A stretch of DNA of 64,000 nucleotides from Chrysoporthe austroafricana (Eukaryota > Ascomycota > Sordariomycetes > Diaporthales > Cryphonectriaceae): assembly GCA_001051155.2 (NCBI GenBank), contig JYIP02000004.1, forward strand, positions 4,768,383 to 4,832,382. The letters are read 5' to 3'. Each line of letters opens with the position of its first letter. Within the stretch, counting starts at the first letter, position 1. This document shows, one piece after another, positions 23,449-32,699 of this stretch. The notes under the pieces were generated by a model. It was not told the DNA's origin, searched no databases, and saw only the letters and a program-made list of their open reading frames with translations. The position numbers and the translations under genes are program-made.

Positions 23449-24424
23449 GACTTGGCTGCCGAGGCACGGTAAGGTGATCCCAAGAGAGTCGCCAGAAGAG
23501 AGTTCATGAAGGGGGGGGGGCTTGAGGGAGTGGGATCGCAATAGGGGACGATGAGATTAGAAGATGTAGTTTCCTCTGCGATGCTGATATTATTATTTTT
23601 ATTATTCCACTTCTTGTTTTTTTTACTTGTTTTGGGGAGGGGGGAGCGGGAGGGGAGGATAGAGAAAGGAAAAGCCAGTCACACGACACATGAGCACGTC
23701 TTGATGATGCGAAGGCCAAAACCAAACCCATCGCGCTTCCCACTGCAACGTACAGTACCGGCGCCGGTGTCGGCAGTGACTGTACGGACGTACTTATCCC
23801 CCGCTCGCCCAAGAGGCGCTATCCGGATCCTCCGGAGCCGGCCCGGCCGGAGCCGAGTACTTGGTCCACTGGCGTGCTTGAGTATGCACCATAGTACATA
23901 AGTAGTATCCGGGGCCCCATCTTTGCGTGTCGGCCCCCTGGACGTGTTCTCCCAGGGGCGTGCTGGTACAGAGCAGACACCCTGGTGCTCATAGCCAATG
24001 ACGTAACGTCGTCGTGCGACAGCAATCAGCGCAGGTGAGCGCGTTCCTGTGTCTGCTAGGCCCTTCACAGTCCTACATAGTACATACGTCATCAATTTGG
24101 GGTGAAAGGGAAGGGGGCCCGTTCATGGTTGTCTTGCTGTACGGGAAGGACGCGACGATGCAATACTCTGGTACGTAGCTCAGCAGACGCCCGCCTCGCC
24201 TATATATGAACAGACTGCTTGCTGGTTCATCATTCAAGGGATCCAGAGCACGGGTCTACTGATCGTTTCCTGCAGCCTGTTCGATACCAACTGCCTCCCC
24301 GACTGCACTGACTACATATTCCCTCTCCCTCGTTCTCCCTCGTTCGCCCTCGCAGTACGCCCCCCCCCCCGGCCCCCAACAGTCCCAGCGCCTCCCTCGT
24401 GGACTGCCTCACCTCGTCTCAACC
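23449..24424. promoter_or_regulatory. Divergent MFS/kelch intergenic promoter region
   Basis: About 1 kb separates the two divergent starts. It contains homopolymer tracts (G10 at 23511-23520, C11 at 24360-24370), a T-rich and G-rich stretch at 23585-23660 and a C/T-rich repeat (CCTCGTT, CCCTCG) at 24318-24355, as often found upstream of fungal genes. A candidate TATA box is listed separately. No other gene is supported. Confidence 0.5.
24201..24207 (+). promoter_or_regulatory. Candidate TATA box of the kelch gene
   Basis: TATATAT stands 218 bases upstream of the kelch ATG and is the only strong TATA-like run in this GC-rich interval. The implied 5' UTR would be long but normal for a filamentous fungus. 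No transcript evidence is available here. Confidence 0.35.
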
Positions 24425-25748
24425 ATGGCCGAAGTTGCTGCGGGTGCCCTCGTGGCCGAGCAGGTCGTATCGACAGGCCTGGAGGTCGGCGCCGCTGCCT
24501 CGGTTGCCAGACCAACACAGCCTCTCAGGGCCTCCCTGACTCAGATTGCCACCTCCCCGCCATCAGATTCCCTGTAAGTGACCGTCTTCTATGCGTCAGA
24601 TCAGGCTGCCCAGCGATGGCCGACTGACCACCTCTAGTCCAGCGCTAGCACGCTCACACCACACCGTCACCGTCATCGGTGACAAGGCGTATATCTTTGG
24701 CGGCCAGCATGCCGGCGGGAAGCTCTGCAATACCGACATCCATGTCTCGTCTCTCCCCTCGGGGGCGGGACCTGCAGCAGACCACACCTGCTACCAAGCG
24801 CTCGCGGTCAAGGACGCCACCACGGGAGAGCTACTGGTCCCTTCTCCCCGCAAGGACCATGCCGCGTGCGCAAGGGGGAGGTATCTCCTGGTCCACGGCG
24901 GCAGCGGCGAGGACGGGATCCCAATAGAAGAGGACGCCTGCATCTGGCTGTGGGACACAGAGACCTTACGGTGGGCCAAGGTCCACGCTGCCACTCAGAT
25001 CAGGCGGACTATCGCCCCGAGGGCGGGGCATGCTACATTCGTGGATGAGAAGCAAGACCTTCTAGTCTTGCACGGCGGGAGGACGGCATCGGGGCAGACG
25101 GGAGAGACGTGGCTCTACGACTTCAACGCCGTCGCCTGGACCCAGTTGCCATCCTGCCCGGCTACCCCGGAGGTCTCTGCCTTTGTTGACGACACACTCT
25201 ACGGCATCAGCACCGACTCGGAGCTCGGCGGCTCTATACACGTTCTCAGGCTCGGGTCAGACGCGGCAGAGCATGCCAAGCCGGACGCGTTGAGATGGGA
25301 CAAGGTGGACTTCCCTACCAACCCGCTGGCCCCAGGGCCAAAATCACGCATCGGTGCTTCCTTGCTGCCCGTATCGACTGGCTACGGCCGACACTACCTG
25401 TTGTATCTACTTGGACGCGAGGCGGGCCAAGACGGGGAGAATGACCAACAGCCGCTCCTCTCTGATGTATGGTCGCTGCAGGTCCCCTCACGTGGCTTCA
25501 GCCCTGCGGCTGTCAAGGATGCTATTCGAGACAAGCTCCCCGGAGGTGTACAGTCGGGAGCTTACAGCTGGGCAGAGGTGGAGATCGTGCCGACAGAGCA
25601 ACTTGAGCACGAGGGAAAAGTGTACCCTGGACCGCGGGGTTTCTTCGGGGCCAGCCCCTGCACCGGTGGAAGGGGCGTTGTGTTCTGGGGAGGGCTGAAC
25701 GCGAAGGGGGAGCAAGAGGCCGATGGCTGGATGATGAGGATTCTCTGA
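24425..25748 (+). CDS. Kelch-repeat beta-propeller protein
   Basis: Soluble kelch-type protein of 419 residues. Two exons: 24425-24573 and 24638-25748, with GTAAGT donor and CTCTAG acceptor in phase (L49-50 junction gives DSLPALARSHH). No signal peptide is visible; the N-terminus is Ala-rich (MAEVAAGALVAEQVV). Kelch blades are marked by GDKAYIFGGQ, GRYLLVHGGSGEDG, QDLLVLHGGRTASGQ with WLYDFNAVAWTQL, HYLLYLLGREAGQ with DVWSLQV, and a final GRGVVFWGGLNAKGE, each with the hydrophobic-GG pattern and a following Trp. Such proteins are usually scaffolds for protein interaction, and no partner can be named. The longer frame opening at 24591 reads through the intron and is not the likely start. Confidence 0.85.
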
Positions 25749-27001
25749 GGCGGGTCTCCCTGGCGAGGCTGGGGCTCGGTAGCTCAGATCAGGCCGCCAC
25801 CGCCTGTAGCATCAGCTCCGGTCCCTGCTCCCCCGAAATTCAAGCTATCATTGTTGCCTACAGGTCGGTCACAACCGGTGTTCCTTCGAGAGCTACTGGT
25901 GTAGCGGTCGGCAAAGGAGCCCAGGTCGTCACTGATGGCATGACCGTCACGAGTCCCAACGGAACAGAACGATCACGTCCCTCTATCTATTGGAGCATGG
26001 GACTCCGGACATGAACGCCTCCCAGGATGCGCTCAGGCCGGTGCTGTGCTTCTTCTAGCTCGAGACAGACGAGGTGATTATTTATGCGAACAATAGCAAC
26101 GTCTCACTGTGCGCGGCCGTCTTTTGTAGCGAGTCCATGTCCATGTCGTGAGTATCGCCGATTGGGTGAAAGCAGGAAGCGGCCATGTGAACGGGCTGAT
26201 GGCAGCAGCGGGATGGCGGGCGTCTGGGCATCAACCACGCAAGGCATCGTCTCTGACGAAATAGGGACAGAAGTACGATCTCTCAGCCGAAGGGAGGCCT
26301 AGGCGCAGGCAAAAGCGCACGGCCTGACCGTGATGCTCCTCGGTCAGACCGAGCTATCCAGACAACGACAGAACGGGGAGCTCACGGCGCGTGCTGGGAG
26401 GAGCTCAACATAGAGAGTCGGTATATAGTAGGGTTAGGGTCAAATCTGAATGTCACTCCGAGCACGTCGCTCCCAGCCCTCGACTAGTACGCCTCCTCAG
26501 GTCTGCCGCCTTTACGCGTCCGATATGTTTTCACAGCCTCGAGACTGGAGAGCTGGCATACAAGACCACGCCCACTTGTCTCCTGAGACCGACTGAGGCC
26601 CACAAGTCACTCGTCTCCCGGCCGTCTCCCGTGGGGGTAAGGCAACCGAGGCACAGGCCTGCCTACAAAGCGGTCCTTTGTTTACCTGCCAGCTGCAACC
26701 TCCATGAAGAACTGAAAGAGGTCGCTATTCGTAGACCCGGCCTTTGAGAGTGGATCTCTTTGAGTTCGGGACGGCCCCTCGATCGGCCACCTTTGGGCTG
26801 CACCATCTCCTGGACTCCACCGCGACCTTCATGCCCAATATCACGAGGCTGACCAAGACCAGTTCACAACTTGAGATCCTTTAAAGGCCACCACCAGTCA
26901 CATAACGTGTATGCCAGGACCAGACCCAAATTTCAGGACGACCACGACGGTTTCACACAGCGCGTCACAATAACTACCCAGACACCCACAGACTCGGCAC
27001 A
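25749..27001. other. Intergenic, possible decayed coding traces
   Basis: No gene is supported. Around 25875-25965 the plus strand reads VTTGVPSRATGVAVGKGAQV, then TDGMTVTSPN, before breaking, which may be a relic. Two telomere-like units (GGGTTAGGGT) occur at 26431-26440. The right end is the upstream region of the DUF2293 gene. Confidence 0.4.
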
Positions 27002-27967
27002 ATGGCAGACGAGCCATCTGTGAGTCTGCGATCCTTGCCCCAGGGCTATTCGTTCGTCCGCAAGGGCAACGTTTACGTCACGGGAAACTGCCGCAGACAG
27101 ACCCGGGTTGCCAGCCACACCATCTACGTTGTTCTTGACGGCAAAGAGAAGCAGGTTGGCATCGCTGTCTCTACTGGCATCCTGCACCGCGTGCGACAGC
27201 AGGAGTCCGAGACACGAGCAGGCCGAGCCGCCAACGTCCAGAAGCGAGACGCATCCATCGAGAAGGAGTTTGAGAAGACCATCCGGAGCGAGTTCCCTCG
27301 GATCCCACCCGCGTCGCTGCCGAAGGTCCTAGAGACGGCACTGCAGAAGGGAAAGCGCAAGGTCGGCAGGACGGGGACGCTCACGAGCCGCGAAAAGGCT
27401 CGTCTAGCTGTGAGGGCCCACATCCGCCATTCCGAGACGAATTACGATCAACTCCTAAGGAGCGGAAGTACAAGAGCTCAAGCGCGCGACATTGTTGGGC
27501 CCGAAATTGAGTCCATCGCTCGCTCCTGGGGCAGGTCCACCCGAGGAGGCCCTTCGACACGACAGAAGCCAGTACGAACAAAGGCAGCAACCGCCAGGCT
27601 ATTAGCCCCAGCGTCGACAGCGATGCTCACAGAAAAATCCCCTGATCCGTCAAAGACGCACCGACGGAATTCTTCTACGCAGCTCCTCATGGGCGTGCCA
27701 CCTCGCCCGTCAGAAGCTGCGAGGGACGGCAACCGACGACACCCCACGTCGCCAGGCCTCATCATCGATCTCACAGGCGATGACTTGCATAGGGAGCCGC
27801 CTCGACGGCAGCTCCTACGGGAGCCTGCGTGGCAGCGGGGGCGCGTGACCAGGTCGATGCAGCGCATCGAGCACTCCGTCCAGGTACTTGCAAAGAGACT
27901 CCCAGACTCGCCTGAGCCGGAACCCTTTCCGCAGCCTGCGATACGAGCCCGGTGGAAGAAGCACTAG
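27002..27967 (+). CDS. DUF2293 domain protein
   Basis: Intronless gene for a basic 321-residue protein with a DUF2293 domain, found widely in ascomycetes and of unknown function. The N-terminal conserved part reads LPQGYSFVRKGNVYVTGNCR (residues 12-31). The DUF2293 core spans about residues 80-178, with FPRIPPASLPKVLETAL, RVGR-like KVGRTGTL and the strongly conserved RLAVRAHIRHSETNYDQLL. The C-terminal half is Arg/Ser/Pro-rich and disordered, and contains LIIDLTGDD at about residues 253-261, a hydrophobic-acidic patch that matches a SUMO-interacting motif. A basic, disordered tail with such a motif suggests a nuclear protein, which is inference. The start context ACAATGGCA is good and no upstream in-frame ATG competes. 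Confidence 0.85.
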   Translation: MADEPSVSLRSLPQGYSFVRKGNVYVTGNCRRQTRVASHTIYVVLDGKEKQVGIAVSTGILHRVRQQESETRAGRAANVQKRDASIEKEFEKTIRSEFPRIPPASLPKVLETALQKGKRKVGRTGTLTSREKARLAVRAHIRHSETNYDQLLRSGSTRAQARDIVGPEIESIARSWGRSTRGGPSTRQKPVRTKAATARLLAPASTAMLTEKSPDPSKTHRRNSSTQLLMGVPPRPSEAARDGNRRHPTSPGLIIDLTGDDLHREPPRRQLLREPAWQRGRVTRSMQRIEHSVQVLAKRLPDSPEPEPFPQPAIRARWKKH

Positions 27968-29121
27968 GTCATCTCATAATCTCCCAGAGAGCGAAGAGAA
28001 TTGTTTGCAGCCTGAAATCCCTCCCGTCGCACGCCGAGTGTTGTCATAAATCACATCAGGGCCATCAACATCCTGATGATCAGACCTCCTGTATCGTTCC
28101 ATTTCAAGGGGTACAGAGAAAAGGACCTGAAAGAGAACCACGCTTCACGTAGAAGCCCTAGATGAGACTCTGCAGCATCACAAGGATGCAGCGACCCTGG
28201 ACAACCGACAGAGAATGGTTAGCAATGAAAAGATAGCGGAGGCAAAACGTTGACGAAGCTGCCGAAAAACCCATCACCCGGTCTAAAGTGCGTTTTCGTG
28301 CAGGTCTGCCAGCCTCATCCACTAGATCTGGTCGTGAAGCACCGCTAGCATGGTGCTAGTCCCACAATCAGAGTCACCTAGCATTGTGACAGAGAGTGAT
28401 GAGACAGTTCCGGCGGCGCTGCTGGGAGGTGTGCTACCAAGGCGGGCTACACATACGCTTCTTGGGAGTCCTTAATCTGATGTAGAGTTTAACAAGGGCA
28501 CTTTAAAGGTGACAGGCCGTCTCCTCTGCTGCCCGAGCCGTATCGCCTCCTCCCCATGTCGTCGAGGCTCCCTCTCTCAAAGATCACAGAATGAATCCTG
28601 GGGGCGCAGGGCAGCTAAGGATTCCGATGCAAAAATGTTTCTCATAGCTGAATCCTAGAGGATAATTTGCGTCAAAATGTAAAATGTAGACGACGATTAT
28701 CTGAATGCTAGGAAACCCAAACAACGAGATCGCATTCGGACCGGGCCGTTGAACACGACTGACCCATGGCTAGAATAGCTACGTGCCCTCAGGGGTCCAC
28801 GGAGGGATGGCAGGCTTTTCTGCACGCAAGACAGCAAGTTCCCTAGTCGGATCGAACACATTCTGGGCGCTCAAGGCCCTACCTTGTCCTATCCGAGCTC
28901 TTTTGCTTGCTGTCTGGAGTCAAATCCCAGTCCGGGCCCGGCGGTCTTGGTGCGCAGTTCCCCAACAACCTCCGGAGGTCCGGGCCCGGTGGTTCAGCAC
29001 AAGATCAGTCGAAATTATTATAAAGAATATTCTTCCCTGCGTTCCAGTATTCTTATTCTACGCGAGAAGTAAATTATTCGCAAGTGTGGTCAAGTTCATG
29101 AACAACCCGCCTGTCGCCAAT
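27968..29121. other. Intergenic upstream of scytalone dehydratase
   Basis: No gene is supported; frames are short and overlap. The last few hundred bases should hold the scytalone dehydratase promoter. The frame that opens at 28783 and runs into the gene is only the upstream extension of exon 1 and has no domain before the ATG at 29122. Confidence 0.45.
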
Positions 29122-29859
29122 ATGGATTCCACGCCAGTTCCTTCAGATGAGATCACGTTCTCTGGCAAGTCAAAAGTCCCTGCTTCTGTTAGAAATCAAT
29201 TGCTCACGGTGTACTTCAGATTATCTCGGGTTGAATGCCGCTCTCTTCGAGTGGGCCGATAGCTACGATGCTAAGGATTGGGAGCGTTTGAGCAAGTGCA
29301 TTGCTCCTACTATTCGAGTAACACCTCCCCCCTTTTCTCAAAAGATTTCATCCCGAAGGGGAAAGAAAAGAAGAGCAAAAAATGGAGGAGGAAATTGAAA
29401 CTTATCGTATCGCAGGTGGACTACCGCTCCTTTCTCGACAAGATATGGGAAGCCATGCCCGCCTCCGAGTTCCTCGCCATGATTAGTGACACCTCTGTGC
29501 TGGGCAACCCGCTGCTGCGCACGCAGCATTTCATCGGTGGTTCACGCTGGGAGAAGGTCTCAGACACCGAGGTCATCGGGCACCACCAGCTGCGTGTGCC
29601 GCATCAGGTCTACGCGGACTCCTCGCTTAGAGAGGTGAAGCTGAAGGGCCATGCACACGGCTACAACAAGCACTGGTACAGGAAGGTGAATGGTGTGTGG
29701 AAGTTTGCGGGGCTGGTTCCAGACATCAGATGGGGCGAGTATGAGTTTGAGAAGATATTTGAGAGTGGTAGAGAGACTTTTGGTGACGGAGAGAAGGTGG
29801 ATGAGAAGACGACGACTGCGGAAGATATCAAAGAGGTGGAGGCTGCGGTAGCCTTTTAG
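29122..29859 (+). CDS. Scytalone dehydratase (DHN-melanin pathway)
   Basis: Scytalone dehydratase dehydrates scytalone to 1,3,8-trihydroxynaphthalene and vermelone to 1,8-DHN in fungal melanin synthesis. Three exons: 29122-29164, 29220-29317, 29416-29859, giving 194 residues. Exon 1 ends at a GC donor (CTG|GCAAGT). The product runs [20 protein letters not shown], then [53 protein letters not shown] and [15 protein letters not shown]. Numbering coincides with the well-studied Magnaporthe enzyme: Tyr30, Asp31, Tyr50, His85, His110 and Asn131 are all present, and Val75, whose change to Met causes fungicide resistance, is unchanged. The exception is position 129, Gly here where the rice-blast enzyme has Ser. 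The C-terminal extension after [10 protein letters not shown] is acidic. It is the last complete gene before the AT-rich block. No other melanin gene is in the window. Confidence 0.93.
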
Positions 29860-30115
29860 ATGCTGCACATAAACTTGTATCAATTTGAATGTCTTCAAAG
29901 CCTTGCCAAGGGTTTCTGAACGGAAAGAATGGAGACAAAAATAGAGAGTAAAACTCCAGCCTTAAAAGAACAAAAATGGCTCCGTGAGATATTGAAGCCG
30001 AGTACAGGGTGGTTGTCATTTCCTTGTCACAATACCTAAGCATATCAAGGCCTTGCTTGAGCATTTCTGTCAATGATCATACATTCGTACCGACACCTTT
30101 CTGTGACAGGCTTCG

Positions 30116-30414
30116 TCAATATAGGGCCTTGGGAAGTACTTCCTCATCGAGAATCGAGGGTTTCCCCTTGAGATCGCTGCTCTTGACAATGCTCTTGGCT
30201 TCCTTGCACGATCCGATAAGAAGTAGTCATTCCATAAGCCGCGAATGCGCTTGAAGTGGCTCGTGCCTGAACTGTCACCAAGGTAGACTTTGTATAAGAC
30301 AGCTGGCGCCGAGTGAGGCAATGGTGTGCTCATGATGGAGATAATCACCTAAGACCCTACCTTGTGCTCCAATGCAAATAGAGTCTCGACCCGCTTGGCG
30401 ATGTGGAAGGATCT
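30116..30414 (-). pseudogene. 3' remnant of an unidentified gene
   Basis: Two exon-like blocks read on the minus strand. The first, about 30414-30361, gives SFHIAKRVETLFALEHK and ends at a GT donor. The second, 30271-30116, follows a GACAG acceptor (intron 30360-30272) in the same phase and gives FRHEPLQAHSRLME, an in-frame TGA at 30229-30227, then LLLIGSCKEAKSIVKSSDLK and DEEVLPKALY before a final TGA. The codon choice is gene-like. The family is not recognised. The 5' part is missing; a transposon-rich block begins about 110 bases upstream, so disruption by insertion is the simplest reading. Confidence 0.4.
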
Positions 30415-30525
30415 ATATGACAATCATTGCATTTCTTCACTTCAGTACGTCCACGCTTGATTGGATTAATCATGTGACGGCTCTCTCCCGTCGACAGGAC
30501 CTTTCTCCATAAGTTAAAGCACCCC

Positions 30526-30554
30526 CTACCTGTCCACCCCCCTACCTGTCCACC
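30526..30554. repeat. Tandem CTACCTGTCCACC at transposon edge
   Basis: Two copies of CTACCTGTCCACC stand at 30526-30538 and 30542-30554, followed by a C9 run at 30561-30569. They sit at the change from ordinary to AT-rich DNA and just outside the transposase remnant, so they may be or adjoin its terminal inverted repeat. The matching terminus is not in the window. Confidence 0.4.
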
Positions 30555-30599
30555 CTGGCGCCCCCCCCCAAATTTCACACACATATTTCACTCCTTCGT

Positions 30600-31881
30600 T
30601 TCTCAACCACCTAAGCAACTATTATACAGTCTCCTTCAGCTACACCTATTTCGACCTCGCTCTCTTTATCTATAGCATTCCCGTCGCGATTGGCCTTGAT
30701 CTGAGCCTTCTGGATAGCTTCGATATTGACAAACTTCGAATTCGGACTAGTATCAACCTTTCTTCTTTTCGACGGCTCTCTAGCTGCATTTTGAGCTTCC
30801 AGAATCTGAATTTTTCGCTGATCCCTTGCCTGTACCAGGTCCCTCTCCTCCTACCCTTTGATTATCTTTCTGAAGAGCGTTCGGGCTATTGGCGTAGGTT
30901 CTGTCAGCCTCTGAATCTCGCGAACTTGGGCCCTCAACTCCATAATCTTCTTAGGGGTCGAATATTTATCTGGATAGCTCGAAATTGCTGGCGATTGATC
31001 TTCCGGAACTGATAAAGGTTCCCAGGCTAATATTGACTGGCTGGGGGGTTACTGACTGGCGCTCGAGACTATAAGAGGGCTTATTATCGGCTTTGCTATA
31101 GAAACTGGCCATAGATTAATAGCCTTCTACCTTAACCGAATATTTCGCTTGGAAAGGCTATTAATGCGTGTTAGGCAATAGTTTTCGAGAAATATTCGCT
31201 TGCTAGCTACGCTAGTATCGTTCCAATCTAGCAAGCCAACCCTTTTTCTATATGCCCTTTTTAAAGACGAGAAGATTCTTAGATTAAGAGGCTGGAGAAC
31301 GTATAAAGCGTGGGGAGGTAAGTAAATCAGCCGAATATTGTTCAGGAAATAAAGCTATATAAACTCTTCAGTTATATGGCTGCTATGGCTATTCAGAATT
31401 AGTAGTCTGATTTCCCTAGAGTCTTTTGGCTAGCTAGCTGGAATAAAGATCTTTTTTAGCTACTTAAAAGCCATATTATTATTCGTCCAGCTATTTTCAG
31501 TAGTAGTAAAATGCTATTCCCTGAAAGGTTCCGTATCGAGAGGAAATTATTATTGCTAGACCGTTTTCCTTTTAAAAATTACGAGAGGGGGTAGATAGTT
31601 GCTTTGAGCCGATATGCATTCGAGAAACGAAATCCAGATACGTGATCCGGGTTATTTTCTCTGTATTGAACGGCTTTGAGAGCTTCCGAGAACCAGGCCG
31701 TTATCTCCTTAGCCTTCCATTATTCTTGCTTCGTCCATATTTTATCTGTTAGCTAGTTTTATCAAGCTTATTTCTGGCTGGTTAAGGAGCTAAAACTAAA
31801 GCCGGATTACTTCTATTGTAGTTCCATTTATACGGTTTGAAGAGATCCGTCTGGCCTTTAGGGTCTTAAGGATCGGATTGC
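30600..31881 (-). mobile_element. Fot1/Pogo-type DNA transposon remnant (3' part)
   Basis: Minus-strand remnant of a Tc1/mariner-superfamily, Fot1/Pogo-type transposase (DDE_1 domain). Reading down from 31881: NPILKTLKARRISSNRINGTT; FSEALKAVQYRENNPDHVSG; the catalytic region LILNSHSSHITEEFI followed by NNIRLIYLPPHALYVLQPLN and SSLKRAYRKRVGLLDWNDTS. In this family the motif is normally (V)DGHxSH, so the catalytic Asp appears changed to Asn. Many stops from TA transitions interrupt the frame. The piece ends exactly at the left LTR of element A, and its continuation lies at 42538-42662. The end near 30.55 kb is a guess. Confidence 0.75.
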
Positions 31882-32088
31882 TGATGGTAAACGTACTGAA
31901 ATATATTATGAAGCATGGTTTTTTCAAGAAAGTGAACTACGCTAAAGCCCATTAGGGCATTATATAGGCCTCCCGGTAAGGGTATAGCATCTACCTGGTG
32001 AATTCACTGCGTATTTATCAGGGGATTCACTATAGATTTACCAGGCGAATCCATTACGAATTCACCTCGTCTATAGGTTTTGCCATCA
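31882..32088 (-). repeat. 3' LTR of element A
   Basis: A 207-bp terminal repeat beginning TGATGGTAAACGTACTG and ending TTTTGCCATCA, an inverted TGATGG/CCATCA terminus. It is preceded by ATTGC, the left target-site copy, and followed by the polypurine tract of the element. Confidence 0.9.
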
Positions 32089-32699
32089 ATTGCCGGCCCC
32101 TTATAACTTTTGTCCATAAAGGAAGCTAACTGTCAGAGACGTTTTGGGTAGCGGTAGTACGATATGGTAGGACTCTGGGTTATACGGCAAGGAAAAGCAC
32201 GACGGTATTATTAGACAAAAGAGATTATATAGGAAATAATAATCGTTTTATAAAGCCGACTCGTACCAGAGTCCTAATAGGTAAACGTACCCATGCTGGG
32301 GACTTGAATAACAAATATGCTTATGCCGGGAACTAAAAGAAAACCTGCCTATACCGGGGGCTTAGAATTGATCTTCTATTACAATCGGTTTATGCTTGGG
32401 GTGGATAAATATATATAATACTTATATATAATAAGGCTGGCCGATATCCAGGTATATTTCGGTAATGCTTAATCGTATTTATTGCCGAAATATTTGGTAT
32501 AGATATAACCAAAAACCAAAATTGCTCGTAAATATTAGTAGAAAGTATAGCTTTCAGATAATGGGATATTAAGTAAATATAATAATAATGAATATAAAAT
32601 AAAGTTACGATAGGATATATTAGTATGCAAAGCCGATAGCCGTATATAGTTATTATATAGCGATATCGTAATTAGTTTTCAATATAAATAGCTAAGTTT

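Noticed and set aside
26431..26440. Telomere-like GGGTTAGGGT
   Set aside because: Fewer than two full units in non-repeat DNA; chance is likely. Unlike 43980 and 52577, it is not in a repeated element.
1888..30569. Six homopolymer C or G runs of 9-11 bp (1888, 6427, 18939, 23511, 24360, 30561)
   Set aside because: Noted for possible length errors in sequencing; they lie in introns or intergenic DNA and I see no functional pattern.
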